DNA from: Tetrapyrgos nigripes
Lineage: Eukaryota > Basidiomycota > Agaricomycetes > Agaricales > Campanellaceae
Assembly (NCBI GenBank): GCA_013368315.1
Contig: JAACJM010000028.1
Coordinates: forward strand, 310,001-374,000
DNA: 64,000 nt
Direction of reading: 5' to 3'
Made by a program: the position numbers and the translations under genes. The notes beneath the pieces were generated by a model. It was given only the letters and a program-made list of their open reading frames with translations. It had not been told where the DNA came from and did not search any database. Each line of letters begins with the position of its first letter. Within the stretch, counting starts at the first letter, position 1. Shown here piece after piece: positions 1-10,161 of the stretch.

Positions 1-360
1 CAGGGCCGGAATTGAAACCAGCTTCAGTATCTTCATTCTGGGTGATCGTTTGGTTGTACGTAGTAAATAGTGAATCCTGCTCGGGCAACCACTGGCCTGA
101 TCCTCCATTCGGCTCGCTTTGGCCCACAAAGGTGAAGAAGTTGATCTTTCCTGGAGACGCCTGATCGTCCAGAATGATGAGAGGAGCAGTATTAGGCATC
201 TTGTATGGCTTAGTCTGGAAGGAGTGCAGAAGAAACGTACCTCTTCGAGCTGTTGCACCTGCCATACTAATGTTTCTCACCGAGCCATCTTTCGTGATGG
301 CTCTTCCCGTAATGAATTGCCAGATGTCTATCCCGTTGCCAAGTCCCGTTGCAGTCAAAG
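1..360 (-). CDS. Unrecognised protein, 3' part cut by the left window edge
   Basis: One minus-strand frame stays open from about position 376 to the window edge (about 120 codons) and reads like real protein, with segments such as GNGIDIWQFITGRAI, MAGATARRGTF and LIILDDQASPGKINFF. I do not recognise the family. A good acceptor (ACAG) lies just above position 360, so the in-frame TGA at 377-379 may fall in an intron; otherwise the copy is broken. A further minus-strand exon, followed by a GTAAGT donor near 490, is possible upstream but the frame changes more than once. The C-terminus lies outside the window. Confidence 0.4.
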
Positions 361-1206
361 CTGTCTTCGACAAATTTCAAGATGCAGTATTGTTGTCTGG
401 CCACGCAAGACCATCATCATTTCGGGACTGAATCTAGAAAGATTACGGATTATTACAACTTGCATGAAGTTTCAGCGCCTCTACTTACCCCCAAGGTTGC
501 CAAGGTTGACCCGTTTGTTCTATGTTTGACGAGAATACTAGAGAGGCGCATGAGAGGCGATTGTTTGACAACGGCGTCAGTATGCACTCTGTTTTGGCAC
601 TGCACCGTGCACGCGTCAACTTCCTTGCTTTCTGCCTGCAGCCTCTGGGTACTCCTGCGTATGATTCACATGCATCTCAGACGGAAAAGCAAGCATCCGG
701 GAGGAGTTTCCCAGGACATCAACGTGTGAGTAGTGACGGGAAAAATGTGGAGAAACAATATTGTGTCTTCCTACTAACTGGCTTGGCGGGTGGATAGACC
801 TTCAGTGAATATGGAAGGTCGTACCTTGATTTGGCCTTGACCGTACCTATACGCAAGACTTCTTCAAGAACCGTCCGGCAGGTTATACTATAGGCTATTA
901 TGGGTTGAAGAGCTCCATGAGGTACTTGGACGAAGCCTCTCCTTCTTAGTTCAAGAACTGACGAAGAACTTCCTCATCGCATTCCAAATTACTGTCTCAC
1001 ATGTAAACGTGCTCGTAGATACAACGAGATTTGTCCCTCAAGCTTGTGAAAACTTGCAAATGGTCATGCAGCTCTGTCCGAATACCCCGTCCCAAACCAG
1101 TTCTCATGACGGGTTGACCATGCAGCCAATATTCCAAGCCAGTCACAAGAACACCTCTAGCAACGAGATTTGGACGCGACAATATTATATCTCATTTGAC
1201 TCGAGA
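361..1206. other. Unassigned stretch before the cutinase gene
   Basis: Both strands carry short open stretches between 390 and 870. The minus strand could hold 5' exons of the left-edge gene; the plus strand has an ORF at 522 with a plausible intron near 728-797. Neither gives a convincing full model. The last 200 bases should contain the cutinase promoter. Confidence 0.4.
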
Positions 1207-1213
1207 TATAAAA
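1207..1213 (+). promoter_or_regulatory. TATA box of the cutinase gene
   Basis: TATAAAA, 52 bases before the cutinase start codon. This spacing is typical for a strongly regulated fungal gene with a short leader. Confidence 0.55.
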
Positions 1214-1264
1214 GCTGTCTCACAGAATCGTTCCAAGTAGTTGCGCTTGCTATCATCCCTCAAC

Positions 1265-2120
1265 ATGTTCAAGTCTCTCCTTCCCTTCGTCACTGTGATA
1301 GGTCTTGTCGCCTCCGGCCTAGCCGCACCTGTCGAGGAACTCGAGAGGCGTCAGTCTTGCGCCGACGTTATTGTCATCTATGCTCGGGGTACCACTCAAC
1401 AATCTCCAATTGGTGATCCTGCATCGGTAAGAACTGTCTTTTATTGCATTCGCTTTGGACAAATTTCAACCACCAATACCTAGGTCGGCGCACTTTTGAA
1501 AGACGATCTGGCGACCGCTCTCGGTTCACGTTCCCTTTCCTTCCGAGGTGTCGATTATCCTGCCTCGATCGCTGGATTCCTTGAGGGAGGTGATCCTGCC
1601 GGCTCCCGACAGATGGCAGCAGACGTCAGCTTTTCTATCTAATTTATATACATCTGAACCTGCTGACGATGCTATGAAAACTCTGCAGATAACTAGTGCT
1701 GCCAGTTCTTGCCCTAACGTGCGTAGAAATCCTGAACTCTTCCCCAAACGACAAGGATTGACTGAGTTCGTGTACTATAGGCCAAAATTGTATCCTCTGG
1801 TTACAGCCAAGGTGGCCAACTCGTTCACAACTCTGCTGCAATGCTTTCTGCATCTGTTCTTGCTCGTATCAATGCCGTAGTGATCTTCGTACGTCCTTCT
1901 CACAAATCTCATCTTCTCCACATTCTGATTTATTCGTATCTTGCCGCAGGGTGACCCAAAGAGAGACCAAGCAATCTCTGGAATCTCAGCTAGCGAGATC
2001 GACATCATTTGTCATGACGGCGATAACATCTGCGATGGTGGTATTATCATCGCTGCTCCCCACCTCAACTACCAGAATGATGCCCCAGCTGCTGCTCAGT
2101 TCATCGCATCACACGTTTAG
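1265..2120 (+). CDS. Secreted cutinase (GH-unrelated serine esterase, CE5-like)
   Basis: Extracellular alpha/beta hydrolase predicted to cleave the ester bonds of plant cutin or similar polyesters. Five exons: 1265-1426, 1484-1624, 1689-1718, 1781-1888, 1950-2120; 203 residues, the usual size of the family. Residues 1-20 form a signal peptide, followed by a short propeptide ending in a dibasic RR, so the mature chain probably begins near QSCADV. The nucleophile is Ser120 in GYSQGG, and the acid and base are Asp172 (in the C-HDGDNI-C disulfide loop, residues 168-175) and His185. A conserved YARGT stretch follows the N-terminus. The third exon is only ten codons and the preceding intron has a weak donor (GTCAGC). 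The start was chosen at the ATG that opens directly into the signal peptide; an upstream in-frame TTG is not a start. Family call is secure; substrate is inferred. Confidence 0.93.
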
Positions 2121-2325
2121 ATAACTTCATCTGGGGCTTTACCTTCGTTCTCATTCACATTCTTTATGGGTACTTCGTTGGGATATCAGGCAAAAAAAAT
2201 TGGAAGTGTTGTATATATGTACATGACGGAATACCCCGATATGCACACCACAAACCTCTCTGTTGTGTCTATGTAGGGATGGAAAAAGGTGATATCCAAC
2301 AGTTATACTCGGGAAAGATTACATG

Positions 2326-3642
2326 CTAGGAAGTGAGACTTCCAGCAGGAGCAGCAGCAGAGGAAACTGCCGTTTCTGCCATTTCCTTCTCTTCCGCTTC
2401 TGCAGCTGTTGCCGAGCCATCTCCCAACGGTGTAGCTGCGCCTGACGGTGTCGGCGTGGGTGTCTCGGACGTAGCAGAAGAAGGACTAGCTACGTCTCCT
2501 TCAGGTCCTCTACGCATGTATTCCACCAAAAACTTGCGCCAGGGTGCTTTAGACGGAATGTAATGACCTGGACGTAATGCAGATGAATCAGAATGAGTAC
2601 GACGTGGTGGTGAGACGCGTGAGGTGAAGTAAAGTCGAAGTCAAGAAAGGATTGACCGAGAAACGCTACTCACCACCATCATGTTCCTCCACTCTCTTAT
2701 TCCTCGAGACGTCTAATATTGATTTGGTATACTCCGGGGAGATGATGTTATCTGTCCGTCCGACAATGTGCAGAGTGGGTGTAGAAAATCCTTCTGACAG
2801 GATACGATCAGAGATGAGATCCCGAGATTTGAAGCCTGCGGCGGAGATGCAGTATTCACTAAAGGTCGGGTACAGCAGAAAGCGCGAAGCAGGATTAGAG
2901 CAAGGTGGGTAACGGTAAGTCAAGGAAGACGCACAATGGTGGGTGGACTGGCTTATTGTCGATGAGAAAACCGGGGTAAGATTCCGGGCGTTCTAGCTGC
3001 ATGGACAGGAATAAATAAGTATTGGTAGGGTAAACGGGTATTACAGGACGTACAATGGCGGATAGTAGACACGCTAAGCCTGCGCCTTGACTGGATGATA
3101 CTCAGACTTTGAAGACCGATCAAGGAAAAGGCTCGGTAGCTACCTGAAGCCAAAGACGCCCTACAACAAATAGGGAGCAAAGGAAGCGTAAGTATGCATC
3201 AAAGCCTGAGTCAAGGACGTACATCGAACCGTTGTTCCATCAACAAATCCCTCAGTGTCAAAAGAGTTTCTTCCATCCCAACACAGATCGTCTTTGCTGC
3301 ATCAGAAAACTTCCACCATCCGCGAAGCGCAGATCCAGGGTCTTCGTTTACTTCAGAGTCTTCAAAGAGGTCTTCGGCTTTCAGAATGTGAGGTGCATCG
3401 AGGATTACCATGTCGATATCTTTGGCTTGTTTTCGAAGACCTGCTATCTATTCGACATCGCGACGGTGAGTACACTTCACACATCGGGTTACAGAGTGAA
3501 GGATACCCTTTTGCTGAAGAGGTTGCCATTCTGTGCATACCTAAAAAATCAGCCCCGGTTCACTAGAAGAAGACTTGAAGTTGCGTCAGTGAACTGCTCA
3601 CCCATGCAGCACTAGTACGCGTTTTTTGAAGTCTTTGGACAT
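2326..3642 (-). pseudogene. FSH1-like serine hydrolase, copy A, with broken nucleophile elbow
   Basis: Family of FSH1/DUF341 alpha/beta hydrolases. Exons read 3602-3642, 3507-3540, 3223-3447, about 3108-3160, 2935-2996, 2674-2858 and 2326-2567, with intron positions shared with copies B and C at 12.7-15.7 kb. The N-terminus (VLVLHG), the LDAPHIL region and the C-terminal GRTD and GGH segments are intact. The exon that should encode GVMGFSQG reads GVFGF and then runs into TAG: compared with B and C it has lost about five bases, its Ser codon is gone, and it is 53 rather than 54 bases long. No other break was seen, so the loss may be recent. The Ala/Ser/Thr-rich tail (residues after VEYMRRG) resembles the tail of copy C. 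An alternative is an unusual splice that skips the elbow, but that would still leave no catalytic serine. Confidence 0.7.
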
Positions 3643-4353
3643 GATGAGCTGATCGTAGAAGATGAAGAAAAAGGCAAGTACGCCTTGAAAACTTCAAATG
3701 GTGGAGTCATGATGAAACGGAATATGACAATTCGGCTGCGAGTTCTTCCTCCTGCCAACAGGTTCCTTGGGCACCGAGAGATGCGACTGGGGGTTTCGAC
3801 CAGATAGGGTGGATGAACATACAAATCAAGTCATGCAAATTACTATCTAGTCTCAAGGCATTCAGAGCAAATTTGTACAGAAAACCTTGCAGTAGATTTG
3901 GACTAGGCTATCCCCAGCGCGACAGCTATATAGTACGCCGAAGTGCTTCAACATGCTCCCGGTACTTCCCCCTTGATTATGATGGACAAAATTATTGCGT
4001 TTGTACTCCATGCCACCAGTGCATATGCATCATACTTATTAGCATGTACGCAAACGAGACCGAAGCCAAAAAAACGACAGTCAGAATGACTCATGAGATA
4101 GCAATTCGACTTCAAGACCTCCATACGTACTGCCGTTTCAGGTCATAGTACAGGAAGATGACCAGTGACCGAGCACGGTGTATGTTTGTAACAGAACGGG
4201 TCTGCTAATGGTCACTGGCATTCGTGTCCAGTCGGACTGCTCCGAGTCTATTGTACATGTGCGGCTTTGTAGAGGATACATGTATGTAGGTACGTAATAA
4301 ACATAGTAAGTGCTCGATGCGCCCTCACTGAACAGTGAATAACCGCCACTATT
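3643..4353. other. Intergenic, nothing recognised
   Basis: About 700 bases upstream of FSH copy A and downstream of the first SET gene. ORFs here have no family features. It presumably holds the copy A promoter. Confidence 0.5.
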
Positions 4354-5856
4354 TCAGTCTAAGGGTTCCTGACCAACAGCCAAAGCAGCAATCATCTGCT
4401 GCACCATCTGCAACTTCGCGTCATTATCAGCCCGAGGCCTTGTTTCAGCGTTTCTCCCTCCCCGACGCACGAGACGGAAAGTCTCTAACATCTTCCATTC
4501 CTTTTCTCCTTCATCCGGCTTCACGGTTGCACGACCTCTTGTCAGTGCAACCAAACGCGACAGCATCTCGCTATATGCAACATACGACTGAAGCCCTTCT
4601 TCATCCATCAATTTCTTTCCTTCGAGGATCAAATCAAAGACTTTTGAACCATTCGGCTTGGTTTCTAAGTACTGTAGTATCTTCTTGCGTCTAGCATCCG
4701 AAGACTTGGCATTGACGCAAGCTTGGCAAGTGCACTGAAAGCCATAAGACCTCAGGCGTCTTTGACGATCGGAAGCGGGTTTCAACAGGCCGTCAATGTA
4801 ACTCAGCGTTATTTCTTCGCCTTTTTTGATGTCCCGGGCTGCACGAAGTTGGAGAGAGAATGTAGGAGAATCCCAGCTACGATCAGCGTTTGTGCTGCAA
4901 CTATTGGACATGCGGGTCAACGTTGACGAAGAGGAAGCAACCTGTAGTCGCCTACCTGTGGTTTACACGGGAGAGTATTTTGAAAGTTCCCCCATAGAAA
5001 CGAGCATCATCTGGTTCACCAGGGCTTTCTAGAGTCGGAAAGACATGTCAACTTCACCCTTCCCTAACGAAATTAGACTGGAATTAAACGCACGCGATTC
5101 ATAGTAGTCATCAATGCGGAAAACTGTTTGTAGAAATGGGCATCAATAGCCAGCACGTCAAGAGAAGGTTGCATACATACCATTCGTCCTCACTATACCC
5201 CCAAGTGGTCCCGATCCATCCTCCTTGTGGCAATTCGACAATGCCTTGAACGCTGCTTGCGATTCCTCCGGCAATCGAGTCATCAGAAACTCCAGCAGCT
5301 TCTCAATCTGCATGTTCAATGCTTGTTGTCTTTGCTTTGGCGTGAACTGTTTTGGGATCGGCCCTGTAGGGCGCCATGCCCTGGGAGTGACGATCAAGGG
5401 ACGTTCCGCGAGGACCAGGTCTCCCCATCTGATATCGCGAGTGGCAAACATGCAGATGCCTCTGCCAGGAGATTCTTCCAGACGAAAACAATCGGGGCTG
5501 GTAGGGCGCGGAAGGGGCTCTGGGAATCCGGGTGTGTTGAGAACAGCACGTTTAGCCCGAGCACTAACGAAGCACTCTGCCCAACAGTCGGGAAAGTCAG
5601 CGGGTTTGGAACCAGCTGGTGTGATCGGAAGACTAGTGCAGAGCCAAAGGTCGTCTGGGTGGTCAGTTCTGAGTCCATCCACTGCTTGGCTAGTCATTTT
5701 CGCCTGGTAACCGTCGGTAGACACTAAGTGAGATTGGGTATTGTGAACAAAGATAGGTTTCTGGAAATATCGCACTTCAAGTCGCCAGCCTGCCTTGACT
5801 GCGCAGCCAAGTCGACGAGTTGAGAGGCTCTTGCGTGTTTGACTGGGTATTCGCAT
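4354..5856 (-). CDS. SET-domain protein, copy 1 (SMYD-like lysine methyltransferase fold)
   Basis: Exons 5181-5856, 5094-5123, 4956-5028 and 4354-4900, 441 residues from the start used here. The split SET domain shows GRGICMFATRD with LVLAERPLI in the first half, then the cofactor and active-site motif SRVNHSC, the GEEITLSYI motif with its tyrosine, and a post-SET zinc cluster (QCTCQAC). There is no MYND finger. This fits a nuclear or cytosolic S-adenosylmethionine-dependent lysine methyltransferase; target unknown. The 30- and 73-base internal exons match those of copy 2 exactly in length and phase. The start is uncertain: a peptide MKCGFLNA at 5875, matching the N-terminus of copy 2, lies in another frame, so either the first exon has suffered a frameshift or a start in the open frame (5856 or 5698) is used. 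Confidence 0.82.
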
Positions 5857-6082
5857 TAAGGAAACCGCACTTCATATCGTGAATGTCAACTGGAAAGTAC
5901 ACCAAAAGTGACGTGGCCGTAAATGCAGTTCGTGACGCTCGACGGATAGGTTGGCGTTTTTGGCAAAAATGAAAGAAAAGAACAAAATGCTCTGTAAATA
6001 CTAGCAGATATCTACCTCGATAGTTCATAAAAAACAAAAAAAAAATGAAACTAAACCACAAGCCAACATCCAAAACAGATAA

Positions 6083-6326
6083 TCACACACAAGTCATATC
6101 GTAGGTGGTTCCATAGAAAGCAATAAAGAAGTTGACCGGAAAGTAGAACGCAAGTATGCGGGGAGTGAATTCACCAGTCTTTCCACCTGACAGACGAAGA
6201 CGAGGATCTGTTTGACTCGTAGTGCCGAACCCGCTGAATGTAACCCCAGATGCGGAGCTGTCAATTTTGGCGTGAAGATGGGACCAATTCAGGGCATGAG
6301 GCTTAAATATTGTACACCCACGCTTC
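6083..6326 (-). CDS. Possible last exon of an unrecognised small protein
   Basis: A minus-strand frame of 81 codons ends in TGA at 6083-6085 and reads like protein throughout, including FSGFGTTSQTDPRLRL, GGKTGEFTP and FFIAFYGTTY. A usable acceptor (GACAG) sits at its upper end, and an upstream exon with a GTAGCT donor near 6377 would keep phase, but I see no convincing start codon before SET copy 2 ends at 6497. I do not recognise the family. It may be a small gene between SET copies 1 and 2 or the remnant of a larger one. Confidence 0.4.
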
Positions 6327-6496
6327 CTGTCGCAGTCTGAGTGGCCTCAGTTGAGTACTTGACAATAACGAGCTACGCGACATCATCTGCTTGTGGAACA
6401 CTATCAGAATCTCGTGGTAGCAGAATGGATGCACTGACTTACACTTGTACAATTACAACAATGACAATACAGCGGAACCAGACAAACGACCAACAC

Positions 6497-8108
6497 TCAA
6501 TTGACGCCCATTCTACTCATTTTTGCCCACGTCTCCTCCAGCATCTTCTCCATCATCTCCTTCTGTTTTTTCTCGGCCTCTGCTGCCTCCTTGATTGCCG
6601 TGTTCCTTGCTCCCCACCAAACGAGCTTATGCGCAACACTTGCCCTCCTCCACTTCTTCTCCTCTGTCTTATTGCCCAACTGCATATACCCATTCATCAA
6701 TCTCCCAGCATAATCTCCATAAGCCTTTATAGACTCCAAGCCTTCGTCCTCCATTAATTTGATGTCCCTCAAAGTCGGATTGATGAGCAAATCCATCAAA
6801 GGAGGAGGTCCCGAACGAGGAATGGCCATCGGCTGGAAGAAGGGTTCACCAAACTTTTGGATCTTCTTGCGGTTAGCGTCAGAGGAAGTGGGGTTGGAAC
6901 AAGCTTCACAGCCACACTGGAACCCGTAGGAACGAAGTTGGTACTGACGCTCAGCAGTAGGTATCAGTAGGTCTGAAAGGTAGGTGATGGTGATTTCTTC
7001 ATCTTTCTTGATGTTACGAGTGGCACGAAGATGGAGAGAGAAGGTAGGCGAGTCCCACTCACGAGCTGCATTGGGTCGGCAGCTATATGCGCATGCATAC
7101 ATTAGTTAAGTGTAGCCAGTGGTTTGAAAAGAAAGACATGCCTATGATTGACACGGGAGAGTACCTTGAATACACCACTATAGTAGCGAGACTGTTCTGG
7201 GTAACCGGGCCGCACTGACAACGATGATAAGACCATGAATCCTAATTGACAGGCAAAACACGTACCAGGCTCAAAATAATCGCTGACTTCGAGAGCTACA
7301 GAGATGTTGTCAGTCATCACTGAGCATGCATCCAGCAGTTCGATAATACGTACCATTAGTCCTGTGAACACCAAACAGTGGTCCACTACCATCCTCGGTA
7401 TGACAGTTATACAACTCCCTGTATGCCTTCTGGTCTTCCTCCGTCAACCTGCCCACCAGCATTTCCATTGTCTTCTCCTGTTGAAGTAAGACCAACTGCC
7501 TCATCTGCTCTGGAGTGGTATGCATCGTCATGGGTATCATGGGCTCCATCATAGCTGGAATGACCAACAATGGCCTCTCGGCCATGATCAGATCGCCCTG
7601 TTTCATATCACAATTCGCGAACACCCCCATACCCTTGCCCGGAGAATTCTCGACCCGCCAGCAATTAGCACCGTTGGTCGGACGAGGAAGGCTAGAAGGA
7701 AATCCCGGAAAGTTGACGATGGCACGTTTGGCGCGTCCAGAGACATAGCATTCGGACCGACCGTCAAGCTCGTCGGCTGTGGCAGGTTGAGTGGTGATGA
7801 TCCACAAATCATCAGGGTGATCGAGAAGGCTGCTGTCCATTTCTTTGTGTATTATGCGTTTTTGCTGTAGCAGCTCGTCGAGGCCGTCCAAAGCCACTGC
7901 ACAAGTTCAGGTAAGCGAGGAGCTAATTCCAGTCTGCAAATAATATTGTACCTGGAGCCCTTTTCAGCCCACCGACCTCCTTTGACTGAGCAGCCAAGTC
8001 GATGACATTGACCGTCCCAGGACCTGAATCACGCTCGATGTCTGCGGTGAGCACTGCCTTCTTCACAGTTTTGGTAGTCTTCGCGTTGTTGAGAAAGCCT
8101 CGTTTCAT
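6497..8108 (-). CDS. SET-domain protein, copy 2
   Basis: Exons 7952-8108, 7354-7896, 7266-7295, 7142-7214 and 6497-7082 give 462 residues in unbroken phase. It starts MKRGFLNN, the family N-terminus. SET motifs: GKGMGVFANCD and LIMAERPLL, SRVNHSC, EEITITYL, then the post-SET cysteines GFQCGCEAC and a C-terminal helical tail rich in Glu and Lys. The role is inferred to be SAM-dependent lysine methylation. The last intron begins GC, not GT (AG/GCATGT at 7141-7136) and ends AG; the equivalent intron in copies 1 and 3 starts GT, so this is a derived GC-AG intron. Tandem with copies 1 and 3, all on the same strand. Confidence 0.88.
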
Positions 8109-8572
8109 GGTGCAGAGCGGTTACTGTTAATGAGACAGTGATTGAGTGAAAGGGTGGGGTGAAGAAGCGGGCTGGTTGTGACTGATTGCGAATCATTTAT
8201 GCATTTATATGGAAACACTGAGCTTCGAATCTTGACTGTAATTAAGTAAAAAAGACGAAGAGAACATTCTGATACTTACCCACAAAGAGCTGTCTCCGAA
8301 CTGAAAGAATCGATTGGAAAATTAGTGTTTGTCGCCATACAGGTAAGTTGTTGTGATGGTGGTAGTAAAGCCATAAAAATTCCAACCTGGGTCCGACGCT
8401 GGCCGACTCAATTTTGAATTGTGGTGCGCTAAGGCGCATCCAGGTCATTACAAAAACCAAGTCAGACTACGGTCAGACTACATCTATTTACAACAATCGA
8501 TCTGGATGCCAGTACATATACATCTAACAAGTACAGTAGATCAATTTGCTCATGGCCCTACTCACAACCCGT
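8109..8572. other. Intergenic between SET copies 2 and 3
   Basis: Upstream of copy 2 and downstream of the copy 3 pseudogene. No ORF with family features on either strand. Confidence 0.5.
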
Positions 8573-9500
8573 CTACAAGTCAACCATACAGTGTAACGCC
8601 TTCTCGTCTTCCGTGTCCACATTCCTCGCTGGTGTGGTGCCCACAGATTTCAATTTAATAAATTTGGCCATTTCTTTGATTTGCTGGGAGGGAGCAGCGT
8701 TGGAACAGGTTTCGCAGGAGCATGTAAAGCGGTAGTAGCGGCGGGTCTGTTCGTGGAGAGTGGAAGCGGGTTCCAATAAACCTGAGATGTAGCAGACGGT
8801 GATTTCTTTGTCCTTCTTGGTGTCCCGACTTGCGCGGATGTGTAGAGAAAATGTAGGTGAGTCGTAGTCGAGAGAGGCGTTTGGACGGCAGCTGAGTGAT
8901 CAGATTAGGTCGGGACCAGAAGACAGGGCAAGAGGAGCAGCTTACCTATGGTTCATACAGGAAAGTTTGTCGGAAACTCCTTTATAGTAGCGACGTCGTT
9001 CTGGATAGTCTTCGCCAAGTTTCTGAAGTTCAGCGTAGTCGTTGATTGTAAAACCTTGAAGCATTGTATCAGTGAATTCCTGTGATGTGGTGAGCCAAGG
9101 TCTTACCATTAGTCCTGACCACCCCATTGAGCGTTCCAGTGCCATCGTTCGTATGGCAGTCCCACAGCTCCCTGTACGCCTTCTGACGTTCCTTTGGCAA
9201 TCTGTCCAACATTGTCTCCAAACGTGCCTCTTATGGCTTCAACATCCACTACCAAGTCTGCTCCTCTGTGAGACCCTTCGGCAGCGATGCTAGAGCTGAT
9301 GGTAAAATCACCAAGGCTCTCTCCGCAAAAATGAAATCGCCAAATGTATGTCACAGTTTGCAAAGAACTCCAGCCCCTTTCCGGGTGATTGTTCGATGCG
9401 GAAGCAGTTGGGTTTCGTAGGACGAAGGAGAGGAGAAGGGAATCTGGGAATCTTGACGATAGCTCGTTTAGCGCGTCCGCTAATGGAACACTCTGACCAT
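8573..9500 (-). pseudogene. SET-domain protein, copy 3, disrupted
   Basis: The 3' exons (8573-8891 and 8946-9054) still read a good SET core: SCRPNASLDYDSPTF, an ITVCYISG segment and the post-SET CSCETC. In the preceding exon (about 9107-9500) the copy is broken at least three times relative to copy 2: a frameshift between FANCD and the GDFIFAERAL segment, then two in-frame stop codons, TAG and TAA, between LTEEQTW and EARLETML. Both stops could come from C-to-T change at CAG and CAA glutamine codons. The N-terminal exon cannot be recognised above 9500, and the C-terminus is shorter than in copies 1 and 2. A functional truncated product is unlikely. Confidence 0.85.
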
Positions 9501-10161
9501 CATAATTATTAGTATCTTGAAGGTTTGGGCCTTATACCGACAGTGGGGAATCGGGGATGGCTGAGTAGAATGGGAGAGTTGTTTTTAACGGGACTGAGAA
9601 CAAAAGAACAGAGCCTGTCAGAGGGCACGGCAACTAGAGGGGCTGAAGCAGTGTTCCATTTAAGTTTGAGGACTCAAAATTTTGCAGCTGTGATTGTGCT
9701 CAGCCTTGTTACCTGCTAGTTTGCGCATCTTGGATACCGTAGGTCCTGGTCGGCGCTTTAGTCAGTTGATCGTTAGGGGTTGCTTGGATGCTGTTTGGCC
9801 GGCAAAAAATCAACCAAACACCAAGGTACTCCGTTCTCAAGAATCAGGCCATGCTCAGGTCCTTGTTTTCGGTTAATGGAAGAGGATCATTCTCAGTGAT
9901 TCAAACGGTTGCCTTAAAGACTTCACTTACAATTTCTGCACTGCACCTATGCTGCTGTAGGGTTGAAGTTTAGTCAACCGTCGATATACGCTGGCACAAT
10001 TTGGCAATTGGGGATAGTGACGTCAACGCGTTAACTTCTCCAATCCGAACGGGGTCTTACACATATCTTCTCCGTTTTCATCCGCGACGTCAGCGCTTTT
10101 GCCAATCCGACTTACATATGGCGGGTGAATACTCTTCACTGGTACTCTCCATCTTCAAAGC
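9501..10161. other. Decayed SET N-terminus and NADH dehydrogenase promoter
   Basis: The lower half should once have encoded the N-terminus of SET copy 3 but no frame can be followed. The upper half is the promoter of the divergent NADH dehydrogenase gene, with two GACGTCA-type sequences (10018-10025 and about 10085) and CCAAT-like sequence near 10098. Confidence 0.45.
10018..10025 (+). promoter_or_regulatory. CRE-like palindrome TGACGTCA
   Basis: Perfect 8-base ATF/CREB-type palindrome 137 bases before the NADH dehydrogenase start; a second partial copy (GACGTCA) lies near 10085. Binding is inferred from the motif only. Confidence 0.35.

Noticed and set aside
522..873. Plus-strand ORF with a possible intron (728-797)
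   Set aside because: Phase can be kept across the intron but the product shows no family features and overlaps minus-strand coding-like sequence; not enough to call a gene.
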